A stretch of DNA of 64,000 nt, from the NCBI GenBank assembly GCA_029262005.1, contig JAJDAG010000180.1:1-64000 (forward strand), given 5' to 3'. A program made the translations under genes and the position numbers. The stretch is from Candidatus Zhuqueibacterota bacterium. GTDB lineage: Bacteria > Zhuqueibacterota > Zhuqueibacteria > Oceanimicrobiales > Oceanimicrobiaceae. Numbering within the stretch: position 1 is the stretch's first letter; each line of letters opens with the position of its first letter. The notes under the pieces were generated by a model. That model searched no databases, was not told the DNA's origin, and saw only the letters and a list, made by a program, of their open reading frames with translations. Of this stretch, positions 20,368 through 29,599 are shown one piece after another.

Positions 20368-20383
20368 GACAACATTCATGCCA
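20368..20383 (-). promoter_or_regulatory. Candidate sigma54 promoter of narC-GHJI
   Basis: On the minus strand the sequence reads TGGCATG AATG TTGTC. The consensus is TGGCACG N4 TTGCW, so the -24 GG and the 4-bp spacing are kept and the -12 element differs by GT for GC. It lies about 60 bp before the narC ATG. The neighbouring gene encodes a GAFTGA-containing sigma54 activator. Confidence 0.5.
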
Positions 20384-20503
20384 TTAAGTCAAGTCGGCAC
20401 TTAACAGTGTGCATAACAACACATAAATGCTTTCTTTTCAACAGCAGAAAACCCTATCCATCCATAGAGTCCTTTTGCGAACCAGCATCGCACAATGTGG
20501 TAA

Positions 20504-20523
20504 CTGCATACAGGCGTATACAG
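20504..20523. promoter_or_regulatory. Imperfect dyad, candidate enhancer site for the NtrC-type regulator
   Basis: CTGCATAC, 4-nt AGGC, GTATACAG: arms match at 7 of 8 positions. It lies about 120-140 bp upstream of the sigma54-like -24 element, the usual place for an upstream activating sequence. Only one clear copy is visible. Confidence 0.4.
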
Positions 20524-20651
20524 ACAACAGTACTAAAAAACTCGAATAACAATTGAATAATCAGAAGCTTAAGGCATGAGGATAGTTGAGTATGCAGGAG
20601 ATTGGCGGTTCTTCAAACAGAAAAACGATGCGGTTTATTAGGGGTGGCGTT

Positions 20652-22067
20652 CTACTGTGTTACCTTTCCGGGCTCCAACTGCAGTTTGCGCATGATACGC
20701 TGCAGCGCGGCCCGGGTCAACCCACACATTTCGGCGGCACGAGAAATATTGCCGTCCGTGCGTTGCAGCACCGTTTGCACATACTCACGCTGAAAGGCTT
20801 CGATGGCTTGTTGCTTACCCTCTTCATAAGAGGTAAGCTCTTGCCGGAACAAGGATTCCGCAACGTAAGAATCATCCAGGATTCCCAGGTGGGAAGGCAG
20901 AATTTTATCGCCCTGACAGATAATCAACGCCCGCTGAATCGTATTCTCCAGCTCGCGAACATTTCCCGGCCAACTGTGGTTGAGTAGAACTTCCATTGTC
21001 GCGGGAGACAATTCCGGGACCGGATGTTCATCATAGAAAAACTCAGCTGCAGTCGTCTTGAGAAAATGTCCGGCAAGAGCTTGAATGCACTCTTTGCGGT
21101 CTTTCAGTGAAGGCACTGAAATTTTCATAACCTGAAGGCGGTAATAGAGATCCTCCCTGAACTCACCTTTATGGACCAACTCCTCCAGATTGCGATTACT
21201 TGCTGATATGACACGAAAATCAACCGGGCGCTCAACATCGCTGCCTAACGGGCGCACTTTTTTTTCTTGCAGAACCCGCAACAGTTTGCCTTGAAACAAA
21301 GGTGACATTGAAGAGACTTCATCGAGGAACACCGTGCCGCCACTGACTTGCTCAAACAAACCGCTGGCATCTTTCAGTGCACCTGTAAACGCCCCTTTCT
21401 TGTAGCCGAACAGTTCTGACTCCAGCAACGAGTCGGGCAGTGCGATGCAATTGATTGCCACGAAAGGTTTTTCATACACCGGGCTGTGGTTGTGTATTTC
21501 ATTTGCAATGAGATCTTTACCCGTGCCGCTGGCGCCCTCGATCAACACCGGTACTTTGCGCGGTGCGACCTGTTCTACCAGCTCCATGACACGTCTCATC
21601 GCTTTGTCGGCAGCGATGAGCGTTCGGCTTTTTTGTTTTGACGCGTTATCTCTGGCCTGACGCCTGGCCAGGATTCCATACCCTGCCCGCTCAATAAAAG
21701 CAATGATCTCTTTATTATCGAACGGCTTGGTTATAAAATGTGAAGCGCCATTGCGAAGACAGTCCACTGCCAATTCAATTGTACCGTGGCCGGTGATCAG
21801 CACGACCATTACATCCGTCCATTCTTGATTGATCTCTTTTAGCAGCTCTTCACCTGACATGCCGTCCATTTTCAAGTCGGTAAAGACAATGTCGATGGGT
21901 TGCTTCCGTAAAAGTTTAAGAGCATCTTCGGCGGAAGGACTCATCTCTACTTCACAACCCAATGTCGTGATGAGCCGTTTCAACCCCCTACGCACGTCTT
22001 CCTGATCATCGACCACAAGCACCTTGAGGTTGGCTAGATCGAAAGACGTCTTTGTGTCATAATTCAT
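20652..22067 (-). CDS. Sigma54-dependent response regulator (NtrC family)
   Basis: About 471 residues from the ATG at 22067. A longer reading from TTG at 22097 is possible, but the added ten residues precede the domain without gain. The receiver domain starts LKVLVVDDQEDVRRGL, with the phospho-acceptor Asp in VFTDLKMDG. The AAA+ domain has Walker A GASGTGKD, the sigma54 contact loop GAFTGA and Walker B GGTVFLDE. The C-terminal Fis-type helix-turn-helix reads GNISRAAEMCGLTRAALQR. It should activate sigma54 promoters by ATP hydrolysis. Its position between the kinase gene and the nar control region suggests nitrate respiration as target. Confidence 0.93.
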   Translation of the reverse strand: MNYDTKTSFDLANLKVLVVDDQEDVRRGLKRLITTLGCEVEMSPSAEDALKLLRKQPIDIVFTDLKMDGMSGEELLKEINQEWTDVMVVLITGHGTIELAVDCLRNGASHFITKPFDNKEIIAFIERAGYGILARRQARDNASKQKSRTLIAADKAMRRVMELVEQVAPRKVPVLIEGASGTGKDLIANEIHNHSPVYEKPFVAINCIALPDSLLESELFGYKKGAFTGALKDASGLFEQVSGGTVFLDEVSSMSPLFQGKLLRVLQEKKVRPLGSDVERPVDFRVISASNRNLEELVHKGEFREDLYYRLQVMKISVPSLKDRKECIQALAGHFLKTTAAEFFYDEHPVPELSPATMEVLLNHSWPGNVRELENTIQRALIICQGDKILPSHLGILDDSYVAESLFRQELTSYEEGKQQAIEAFQREYVQTVLQRTDGNISRAAEMCGLTRAALQRIMRKLQLEPGKVTQ

Positions 22068-22303
22068 TGAGCTGTCGCTCCAGTTACAATATTGCAAATT
22101 CTAAATTTCAATAGTCCTATGCAGGCGTGAGAAGTTTCGGTGTGCATAACTTTAGTTTTGCTTCAAAGAAAATCGCAACACTAAAACGTTGCACTCCAAT
22201 ACCATAAGGCTGAATATTTACATTTCAATTACTAAATGCAGTGTTTTATCAAACGGATTCAATTCACTTTCAACGAACAATTTATGTCTTTCGGTTTTAC
22301 CTT
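22068..22303. other. Spacer between sensor kinase and regulator, with palindromic repeat
   Basis: A 236-bp spacer. At 22174-22196 GCAAC, then ACTAAAAC, then GTTGC forms a short hairpin followed by ACTCC. An adjacent CTTTAGTTTTGC (22150-22161) matches an arm of the palindrome at 1775-1792. The 11-mer GTGTGCATAAC (22140-22150) also occurs in the narC control region at 20407-20417. A separate regulator promoter may lie here. Confidence 0.4.
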
Positions 22304-24607
22304 TCAACGATTGACGCTTGCGGTGCGGGATTGGGTATTCGGCTCTTGTAATTTGAGTTTTTGTTTGCTCCGCCTGGGCAGGATGACCCTAAAAATTGTT
22401 TCACCTTTCAGCGAACTCAGCAACAACAAATCACCACCATGAGCGTTAATAATTCGTTTCGCCGTCGGTAGGCCAAGACCTGTGCCGCCGGAACTTTTTG
22501 TGGTAAAAAAGGGCTCGAATATCTCCTTCTTGTTCGCTTTCTCAATCCCTGGCCCGTTGTCCTGAATATCGACAAACACCTGCGTCGTTTCAAGCAGCTC
22601 TCCGGTTGTGAGGCTGATCCAACCGCTATCCGAGTCGACGGATTGCATGGCGTTATCCAACAAATTGACAAAAACCTGTTGCAAATGCGTGGCATCGCCC
22701 CACAACCCGGCATTTTCAATTTCGAAGTTCTCTTCGATTGATATTTTCTTTTTACTGTATAATGGAATCAATAAACGAAAGGCGTCATGCAGAATTTCAT
22801 GTAAATCCACTTCTTCAGCTCTCGGTAGCGGCGTCCTTGCATAGTCGAGAAGCTCCCGGATAATGCGCTGGCACGTTTGCGTGTTGCGACTGATGACATT
22901 AACGTGCTCGTGAAAAGAAGAACTCTCAGGCAATTCCTCCTCCATCATCTGGTTGTACATTGATATCGCAGCCAGTGGATTGTTCATTTCATGCGCGACA
23001 ACAGCAGCGGTTCTACCGAGGACCGCCAGTCTTTCCTGGTGGGCCTGCTGGCTGTTCATCCGTTCCCTTTCAGTAATATCACGAGCCACCAGGACTTTTC
23101 CGGAAGCACCGTTCAGGGAAGGTAATTTTGAAGAAATGACTTCATAGATCCCGTCATTCACATGCAACTCACATGAGGTTGTTTGCTGTGTATTAAGCAG
23201 ACAATTGACGCACTCACCACTCTCGGCATCATGCAATTCGCACTTGCTGATACGAAGCGTGTCTTCCAAATCACTCAGCTTCAAAACAATGGGCTTGGCC
23301 GCTTGATTTGACAAGACAATTTCACTCCTGTGATTCAAAAGAATCAGCCCATCCCGCATCGAGTGCACAACAGCTTGCAGGCGATTGTGTTGAACCCGCA
23401 GTTCGCCTTCGCGATTTTTTAAATCTGCTGCAGTCCGTTCCAGACGAGTGGTTCGTTCTTCAATGGCATCGGTCATCAAATTAAATGTCCGTGCCAAATG
23501 GCCGATTTCATCCTCTGACTCGATTTCATTTCGCTGTGAAAAATCACCCTCTTTAATACGAAAAGCCATTCGTTGTAATTCACCGAGTGGCCTGACCAGA
23601 TATTGTATCGGAAAAAACAGCAAAACCAGGGTTGTCAAGGCCACAACCAGAGCAACGCCCAGAAGCTTCCCCTCAAGAACACTCAAGGGCATCAACGCAT
23701 CAGCGGCATCCAGCTCGATGAGCGTACGCCACCCAGCGCTCTTCAATGGGTAACTCTGTCCGAACATGTCTTTACCGTTTTGGCAGGCATGACGCCCCGC
23801 ATGCAAAGCGGGTTTCACCGCATCCCGGGGCGGGATCACCTTTACCCCCACTCCTTCCTCGTCATGCGGCCCGGGCCGTGCAGGCGTAATTAACTTTAAA
23901 TACCACCAGGGAACTTCCAGTGCCCCTCCTTTCTGATCGACAAAAGTTAAATATTTTTCCATTGTCGATTCGGAAATGCTTTCACCGTAATCCAATGCGG
24001 TAGTATTGATAACAGAGATCAGATTGACAACGCAGACCAGATAACCGATCCGGCGGACCATCTCGATATCCCAAAGTGGGGTAATTATAGCTGTTGTCGG
24101 AACATTAGTTTCATCCATGGGGGCAACAATTGAACTAAACTGCTGCTGACCTCCTCCCAATTCAGGCTGGATCCGCTGGGCATCCAGATACCTGTTTTCA
24201 TGAACGCCGATGACCTTATTACCGTCCAAATCAAGTATTTGCAAGTCGATAAATTCAGCAACCAGAGGCAATTTATTGACCAACAAGTGCTTTTGCAACG
24301 GTCCGAGAAACCGAGCCTCAGCCAATTCGTTCACCAGGTTTGCCGTCTGCGTTCGAATGAAACCGTCTGATGCAAAATCTTCTGAACGGCGCGCCAGCAT
24401 CTCGAGTTTTTTGTCAAAGATTGTGGCCTGCGCCAACGACTCACTTTGCAACCGGAGCAGAATTTCCTGATTCAGTGGCGCATATACGGAGTTAATGACA
24501 AAGTACCCGCCAATTCCAAACACGACCAAATAAAGGCAGACAAAGCCGAGGGGAAGCTTGTGCCGGATGTCTATCTTTGCTAATGGATCTTTAGGAATCC
24601 AATTCAT
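22304..24607 (-). CDS. Membrane sensor histidine kinase (Cache-HAMP-PAS-HisKA-HATPase)
   Basis: 767 residues. Helix one (about 20-42) and helix two (about 314-338) flank a large extracytoplasmic Cache-type sensor. HAMP follows (about 335-390), then a PAS-like domain (about 405-515), the HisKA box with His539 in VVAHEMNNPL, and HATPase motifs (DNAMQSV, DIQDNGPGI, GGTGLGLPTAK). Within the PAS-like domain four cysteines (456, 466, 469, 479; C-x9-C-x2-C-x9-C) could bind a metal or Fe-S cluster. The kinase lies 236 bp upstream of its probable partner, the NtrC-type regulator. Confidence 0.92.
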   Translation of the reverse strand: MNWIPKDPLAKIDIRHKLPLGFVCLYLVVFGIGGYFVINSVYAPLNQEILLRLQSESLAQATIFDKKLEMLARRSEDFASDGFIRTQTANLVNELAEARFLGPLQKHLLVNKLPLVAEFIDLQILDLDGNKVIGVHENRYLDAQRIQPELGGGQQQFSSIVAPMDETNVPTTAIITPLWDIEMVRRIGYLVCVVNLISVINTTALDYGESISESTMEKYLTFVDQKGGALEVPWWYLKLITPARPGPHDEEGVGVKVIPPRDAVKPALHAGRHACQNGKDMFGQSYPLKSAGWRTLIELDAADALMPLSVLEGKLLGVALVVALTTLVLLFFPIQYLVRPLGELQRMAFRIKEGDFSQRNEIESEDEIGHLARTFNLMTDAIEERTTRLERTAADLKNREGELRVQHNRLQAVVHSMRDGLILLNHRSEIVLSNQAAKPIVLKLSDLEDTLRISKCELHDAESGECVNCLLNTQQTTSCELHVNDGIYEVISSKLPSLNGASGKVLVARDITERERMNSQQAHQERLAVLGRTAAVVAHEMNNPLAAISMYNQMMEEELPESSSFHEHVNVISRNTQTCQRIIRELLDYARTPLPRAEEVDLHEILHDAFRLLIPLYSKKKISIEENFEIENAGLWGDATHLQQVFVNLLDNAMQSVDSDSGWISLTTGELLETTQVFVDIQDNGPGIEKANKKEIFEPFFTTKSSGGTGLGLPTAKRIINAHGGDLLLLSSLKGETIFRVILPRRSKQKLKLQEPNTQSRTASVNR

Positions 24608-24937
24608 TCAAATTTCAACTCATGGTCAGCATAATTTCTCTAAATATAACAAAGATAGTCATTAATTCAAGTCTCGAATCAACAACTTAACACTTTACCT
24701 GACAGGAAGTTATTTGCCTTACCTATCAATTCATAAAGTATCCGGCAAAAAAAACAACTTAAGCCTTTGTTAGAGGATTGGAGGGGAACCAAATCAGGGC
24801 GGCGAGAGATATCCTTGGCAGGGATATAATTATCCCGTATTATTAGCTGCAAATGAGTTTGCCTTGCAGTGCAAGCATTTATGTAATAAAAGACGTCATC
24901 GAACGGAGGAAAAATCGGCCATAGGGGCCTGCATAAA
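24608..24937. other. Intergenic region with short inverted repeats
   Basis: 330 bp between the kinase gene and the dehydrogenase gene, both on the minus strand. GGGATA TAAT TATCCC (24821-24836) is a perfect 6-bp dyad, overlapping a second weaker one (ATATCC with GGGATAT). No T-run follows, so it is not a clear terminator. An 89-codon frame here has no recognisable features. Confidence 0.5.
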
Positions 24938-26089
24938 TCATAATCCACGCACTTTCAAATCAAACCCGCGCAGCCGCATTGCATCAATATACAGTCCCGA
25001 ATTTACGGCTTCTTCAATGCGAACACTGCCTTTCTCTACTTCGCCGCGTGCGATCATAATACCGACGATGGCAGCGCCAAACCCGGTTGTCCGCTGCATC
25101 GCCGTAAATTCGGTTAGCGGATCTGCATAATCGATCAACTCAAAGAGCACTTCCCGGTTTTCTCCGCTGACTATCACCCGCAACAAAACCACGTCTTTTA
25201 AATCGCCGGTTTTGAGCATGGGCTCCACCACCGCATGAAAAAGCTGGCGTGGAACGACCTCCTGTCCGTCAACTTTGACCGGCTCAAGATCCATGAGCCC
25301 CAGTTCATGAATGGTTTTCATCTTTTCGAAATGCCCCGGATAACGGATTGTTTTCTCATCAAACTCAGCAACCTGGCCTGCGAAGGTCCACGGACAAGTG
25401 GATGTGCCACCGGCAGTCATAAAGGCCTCGCATTTACCGATGGGCTCTGGAAAATCTATTTCCTCAAGCTCTGTGAAAGTGTCGACTTCGACTCTTTTGC
25501 CGTTTCGCAGCACATGCGCTTTGCCAAAATACTCATTGGTCAACCCCTCCATGCTGAAAAACAGACTGTAGCCGAGCGGGGGCTTCGGATTTTGCGGAAG
25601 CCCCCCGACACGAATCAGGGCCTTCACTGGATTTTCAATTTGCCGGATGCCATGCGCGGCGAGAATATTTGCCATGCCGGGGGCAAGTCCGCAGTCAGGC
25701 GCTATGGTCACACCTGCTGATTTTGCCGCCTGATCAAATTCGTGCTGCTTAAACACCACTTCGGTGTTTCCACCAAGATCACAAAAGCTGCACCCGTTTT
25801 CCACAGCATTTTTTGTCAACGCAACATTGAAAAAATACGGAACAGCGCTCAAGCAAACATCTGCATCCTGCAGAATAGCACCGATGGCCGCCGCCTGTTT
25901 TACATCAGCCGAAACAGCAACAACCAGCTCTCTTGACAGCAGGCGGTTCAGCCTGGCAGCGCTCGCCTCGGCCTGCTCTGCATTCGCATCCACCAAAGTT
26001 ATTTTGTCGGCGTCACCAAAACGGCCAAAATCGTAAGCAGCAGCAATCCCTTGCATACCGGCACCAAGCACAACGTACTTTGTAGACAT
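24938..26089 (-). CDS. Saccharopine dehydrogenase-family protein, L-lysine 6-dehydrogenase-like
   Basis: 383 residues from the ATG at 26089, which has AAAGGAG 4 nt upstream. The frame stays open upstream to 26194, but that extension is rejected on this ribosome site. An N-terminal Rossmann fold starts KYVVLGAGMQGIAAAYD with acidic end TLVDAN. Later segments resemble lysine 6-dehydrogenase: GVTIAPDCGLAPGMANILAAHG, GGTSTCPWTF, KTIRYPGHFEK and DVVLLRVIVSG. Such enzymes oxidise the epsilon-amine of lysine with NAD(P)+. Other members of the saccharopine reductase-like family are possible. It is divergent from the exporter operon across a 210-bp spacer. Confidence 0.8.
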   Translation of the reverse strand: MSTKYVVLGAGMQGIAAAYDFGRFGDADKITLVDANAEQAEASAARLNRLLSRELVVAVSADVKQAAAIGAILQDADVCLSAVPYFFNVALTKNAVENGCSFCDLGGNTEVVFKQHEFDQAAKSAGVTIAPDCGLAPGMANILAAHGIRQIENPVKALIRVGGLPQNPKPPLGYSLFFSMEGLTNEYFGKAHVLRNGKRVEVDTFTELEEIDFPEPIGKCEAFMTAGGTSTCPWTFAGQVAEFDEKTIRYPGHFEKMKTIHELGLMDLEPVKVDGQEVVPRQLFHAVVEPMLKTGDLKDVVLLRVIVSGENREVLFELIDYADPLTEFTAMQRTTGFGAAIVGIMIARGEVEKGSVRIEEAVNSGLYIDAMRLRGFDLKVRGL

Positions 26090-26299
26090 AAGACTCCTTT
26101 TCATTAAAAACAAACCAGCCAACCGATTTTTCAATAGTAATAAAAGCATACAAAAAATACAAAGCCAATTTCTTTGAAATATTTTTCTTGACAATGATGT
26201 AGAACATACGCACCATTAAATGTCTGCTGGTTAATATTTCAAAGTTCAAAGCGTATCGTCACACACTTGAAAAGTTGATAACCGAAAAAAGGGAACCGT

Positions 26300-27058
26300 A
26301 TGCTGGCAACTCTGCGATTAATGACAACAGCGCTACTCGTGCTTACAACTGCCAATAGTAGTCAGGCACAAGAAAACGCCATGAAAATCATCCAAAAATC
26401 CGATGAACTGATGCGGGGTAAAACCCTTGCCGGCAAATACACCATGACCATCATCCGGCCGGATTGGCAACGCAGCATGGCATTTCAATTCTGGTCGGAA
26501 GGAACTGAAAAATCGTTCATTCAGATGCTTGCTCCTGCCAGGGACAAGAATGTCACTTTTCTAAAAATTAAGCGCGAAATGTGGAATTATATTCCGAAAA
26601 TAAACCGGGTTATTAAAATTCCGCCATCCATGATGCTGCAATCCTGGATGGGCTCAGATTTCACCAATGATGATCTGGTGAAAGAGTCCAGCATCATCGA
26701 AGACTATGACCACAAGCTGCTGCGCAAAGAGCAATATGAAGGTGCAGCTACTTATGTTGTCGAACTTAAGCCCAAACCCGATGCAGCCGTCGTCTGGGAC
26801 AAAGTTGTCGAGTGGATACGCGTGACGGATTACATTCCGCTTAAAGCGGAATATTACAACGAACGCGGCGAACGAATCCGCACCATGGTTTTCTCAGACA
26901 TCACCACATTCGGCAAGCGGGTTATACCAGCCCGGTTTGAAATGCTTGAAGACAAGAAACCCGGACGCAAAACAGTGATGCTCCTTGAAGATGCGGTTTT
27001 TGATGCACCCATAAAAAAATCTGTTTTTACAAAGCAAAATTTACGAAAGAGCAGGTAA
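26300..27058 (+). CDS. LolA-like outer membrane lipoprotein-sorting protein
   Basis: 252 residues with a signal peptide (about 1-23, ending SSQAQ). The body looks like the periplasmic LolA-like family often annotated as outer membrane lipoprotein-sorting protein: MKIIQKSDELMRGKTLAGKYTM near the start and RDKNVTFLKIKREMWNYIPKI (quoted as FLKIKREMWNYIPK) in the middle. It lies 3 bp upstream of an FtsX-type permease and begins a plus-strand operon. By analogy it would carry a hydrophobic cargo across the periplasm for the ABC transporter encoded downstream. The cargo is unknown. Confidence 0.82.
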   Translation: MLATLRLMTTALLVLTTANSSQAQENAMKIIQKSDELMRGKTLAGKYTMTIIRPDWQRSMAFQFWSEGTEKSFIQMLAPARDKNVTFLKIKREMWNYIPKINRVIKIPPSMMLQSWMGSDFTNDDLVKESSIIEDYDHKLLRKEQYEGAATYVVELKPKPDAAVVWDKVVEWIRVTDYIPLKAEYYNERGERIRTMVFSDITTFGKRVIPARFEMLEDKKPGRKTVMLLEDAVFDAPIKKSVFTKQNLRKSR

Positions 27059-27061
27059 AGC

Positions 27062-28297
27062 ATGCACAAGCTTTTTAGATTAGCATGGCGCAACGTCTGG
27101 CGTAACAAGCGGCGCAGCTTAATCACCATCGCTGCCATCGCCTTTGCTGTGCTTATTGTAACCGTGACTCGCTCCCTGCAATACGGCACTTACGACACAA
27201 TGGAATCGATGGCCGTGCGGCTTTATAATGGTGAAATTCAAGTGCATAGAACCGGCTTCCAGGAAGAGCAAACACTCACCTATTCCATGAACCAGGATGA
27301 ACAAGCATGGCAGGAAATAATCGACAAATATCGCGAGTTTACCGGCGTCAGCCGCAGGGTCACCGGTTTCGGCCTGATCAGCTCAGACTCAGCCAGCGCC
27401 GGCGCCCTTATCGTGGGAATTGAGCCGGAGCAAGAAGGAACGAACACACAATTTACGCACATGGTTCGCAAGGGTGAAAAGTTGCAAACAGGGGACGATC
27501 ACAAAGTGCTCGTTGGTCAAACACTTGCACAAAACTTGCAAGTGGGCATCGGCGATACCATCGTTGTTCTGACTCAGGGCTTTCAAAACCAGATGGGCGC
27601 TGATACTTATATTATCAAAGGACTGCTCAGCGCTGGTAATAGCGATGTTGATCGCGGCATTATGGTGATGCCTTTGCATAATTCGCAGGACTTATTCTCG
27701 CTCTACGATGGCGTTACCCAGGTTATTTATGCAACCAACGACTTTCGACAGGCAGAGCAACGCGCCAGAAGGCTCGCCACCGAATTCAATAATGATCGCC
27801 TGGAAATACTCACCTGGGAAGAAATGATGCCCGAGTTAAGGCAGATCATTGTCATGGACAATGTGAGTGGCGCAATTTATTTGGTTTTCCTGCTCATTGT
27901 CGTTGGATTTGAAATTTTCAACACAACCATGATGAGCGTGATTGAGCGCACAAGAGAATTTGGCCTGTTAGAATCAATGGGGATGAAACCCGGCCAAATC
28001 ACAAGCCTGGTTCTGCTTGAATCAACCATGAAAATCCTGTCCGCCATCGTCGCCGGCCTGGTTATTTCCGCAATTGCCATCGCCTATTTTATCTACAACC
28101 CCATCGCATTGAGCCAGACCTTGCAAGATGCCTACGCAAGCTATGGTTTTACTTTCGATTCACTGGTGTTTGCCGCGCGGGCACAGGTTTTTATCGAACC
28201 GCTTTTGTCAATCACAATTATTTCGTTCATCGCTCTGTTATTTCCAATCTACAAAACCAGAAAACTGTCACCCATCGAAGCCTTAAGGAAAGCCTAG
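27062..28297 (+). CDS. ABC transporter permease, FtsX/LolC-E-like (first)
   Basis: 411 residues: an N-terminal helix after KLFRLAWRNVWRNKRRSLITI, a periplasmic MacB-PCD-like domain (about 45-260), and three C-terminal helices (about 270-400) ending RKLSPIEALRKA, the typical FtsX tail. The MacB/LolCE type does not transport across the membrane in the usual way; it drives periplasmic extraction or export of lipids or lipoproteins. It follows the LolA-like gene by 3 bp. Confidence 0.88.
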   Translation: MHKLFRLAWRNVWRNKRRSLITIAAIAFAVLIVTVTRSLQYGTYDTMESMAVRLYNGEIQVHRTGFQEEQTLTYSMNQDEQAWQEIIDKYREFTGVSRRVTGFGLISSDSASAGALIVGIEPEQEGTNTQFTHMVRKGEKLQTGDDHKVLVGQTLAQNLQVGIGDTIVVLTQGFQNQMGADTYIIKGLLSAGNSDVDRGIMVMPLHNSQDLFSLYDGVTQVIYATNDFRQAEQRARRLATEFNNDRLEILTWEEMMPELRQIIVMDNVSGAIYLVFLLIVVGFEIFNTTMMSVIERTREFGLLESMGMKPGQITSLVLLESTMKILSAIVAGLVISAIAIAYFIYNPIALSQTLQDAYASYGFTFDSLVFAARAQVFIEPLLSITIISFIALLFPIYKTRKLSPIEALRKA

Positions 28298-28352
28298 CTC
28301 CGGGAACTTGAGCACAGGCACAATAAAATGATTACAAAAAACAACTATTGAA

Positions 28353-29579
28353 ATGAAAATTACGACAAAAATTGCCTGGAGAAACATCTGGCGGAACCCG
28401 CGACGAACCTGGGTTCTGGTCACATCCATAGCCATTGGCATTTTAGGATTTCTTGGCACATCTGCTTTCAGCCGTGGGTTTCTCGAGCAAATGGTAGAAT
28501 CCACTATTAATCTGAGCGGCGGCCACGTCACCATCAACGCCAGAGGCTATCAGGACAATCCGCAAGTGCGTTTTCGCATTACACTACCGGAGCAGGTAGA
28601 AGCCGTGTTGCAAAAAGCCGGCGGTGTGACTTTTGCTCCCCTCATATCGCTGCAAGGCATGATCAACAGCTCGGAAACTGCAGCCGGTGTGCAAATAAAT
28701 GGCATCGATCCAGACAAAGAACGGCAAATCACGGTTATTGCCAAATCGATTGTTGCGGGAACCTACCTAAGCAGTGGCAACGGCGCGCATGAAATTGTCA
28801 TCGGCAATGCACTGGCGCAAAAGCTCAACGTCTCCCTGGGCGAAAAAATCGTTCTGATGATTTCGGACCTAAATAACGAGCTTAACTCAAGCGCATTTCG
28901 TGTCATTGGCGTGTATCAAACCGCCAGCTCAGACTTTGAAAAACGCTTCGTTTACATCGACAAGCACGCAGCACAAACGCTGGCCGGGTACGCGGACGAA
29001 CTTTCCAGTATTTCAATCAGACTGCATGAAGGTCTGCTTTTAGAGGAAACAGTCGAGAATCTGCAGCAAGCATTGGCGGACAAAAACCTCGAAATATTAT
29101 CCTGGAAAGAACGCAATCCACTGCTGCTGCTCTCCCTGGAAATGTACGATGCTTCCGTTGTCATTGTCGCAATCATCATGTTTATTGCCATCGCTTTCAC
29201 CATCGCAAACTCCTTTATCATGGTTATTTATGAACGCATTCAAGAGTTTGGTATCATGATTGCAAACGGTGTTCTGCCAAAACGCATACGCCGCATGCTC
29301 TATGCTGAGGCCCTGTTTATCACAGCAATTGGCGCGCTGCTTGGGTTTGCCACAACCGGCTTACTCGTGGGCTATTACAGCCGTAATGGCCTGGATTTGT
29401 CCAACTTTGCACAAGGCCTGGCCAAGTTCGGCCTGAGCGCAGTTGTCTATCCGGAAATCTGGGCGTTTGACGTCATGGTCGGGCTCGTGGGCATTGTACT
29501 GGTTGTTTTTCTGTCCGTACTCTATCCCGCAATCAAGGCAAGCCGCTTTGAAGTTGTTGACGCGATTCACTTTGTCTAA
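28353..29579 (+). CDS. ABC transporter permease, FtsX/LolC-E-like (second)
   Basis: 408 residues with the same build as the preceding permease: KIAWRNIWRNPRRTWVLVTS at the start, a periplasmic domain, and three C-terminal helices ending YPAIKASRFEVVDAIHFV. The two permeases are paralogous and probably form a heterodimer. The gap to the first permease is 55 bp. The ATPase gene follows after 169 bp, a spacer that holds a CACAGAGG-type repeat. Confidence 0.88.
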   Translation: MKITTKIAWRNIWRNPRRTWVLVTSIAIGILGFLGTSAFSRGFLEQMVESTINLSGGHVTINARGYQDNPQVRFRITLPEQVEAVLQKAGGVTFAPLISLQGMINSSETAAGVQINGIDPDKERQITVIAKSIVAGTYLSSGNGAHEIVIGNALAQKLNVSLGEKIVLMISDLNNELNSSAFRVIGVYQTASSDFEKRFVYIDKHAAQTLAGYADELSSISIRLHEGLLLEETVENLQQALADKNLEILSWKERNPLLLLSLEMYDASVVIVAIIMFIAIAFTIANSFIMVIYERIQEFGIMIANGVLPKRIRRMLYAEALFITAIGALLGFATTGLLVGYYSRNGLDLSNFAQGLAKFGLSAVVYPEIWAFDVMVGLVGIVLVVFLSVLYPAIKASRFEVVDAIHFV

Positions 29580-29599
29580 AGATGAGTGAAACGGCGGAG

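Larger units (their letters stand above)
20310..20651. other. Control region upstream of narC
   Basis: A 342-bp non-coding region between narC and the NtrC-type regulator. It contains a sigma54-like promoter (20368-20383), an imperfect 20-bp dyad (20504-20523) in the distance range of an enhancer site, and an 11-mer (20407-20417) that recurs in the regulator/kinase spacer. No open frame in it looks like a gene. Confidence 0.6.

Noticed and set aside
24821-24836. GGGATA TAAT TATCCC dyad as terminator
   Set aside because: No T-run follows on either strand in a useful position.
24679-24948. 89-codon minus-strand frame in the spacer upstream of the kinase
   Set aside because: It overlaps the dehydrogenase 3' end, has no ribosome site and no recognisable sequence features.
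26090-26194. 35-residue N-terminal extension of the lysine dehydrogenase-like protein
   Set aside because: The ATG at 26089 has a strong AAAGGAG site and starts directly at the Rossmann strand; the extension is unrelated hydrophobic sequence.
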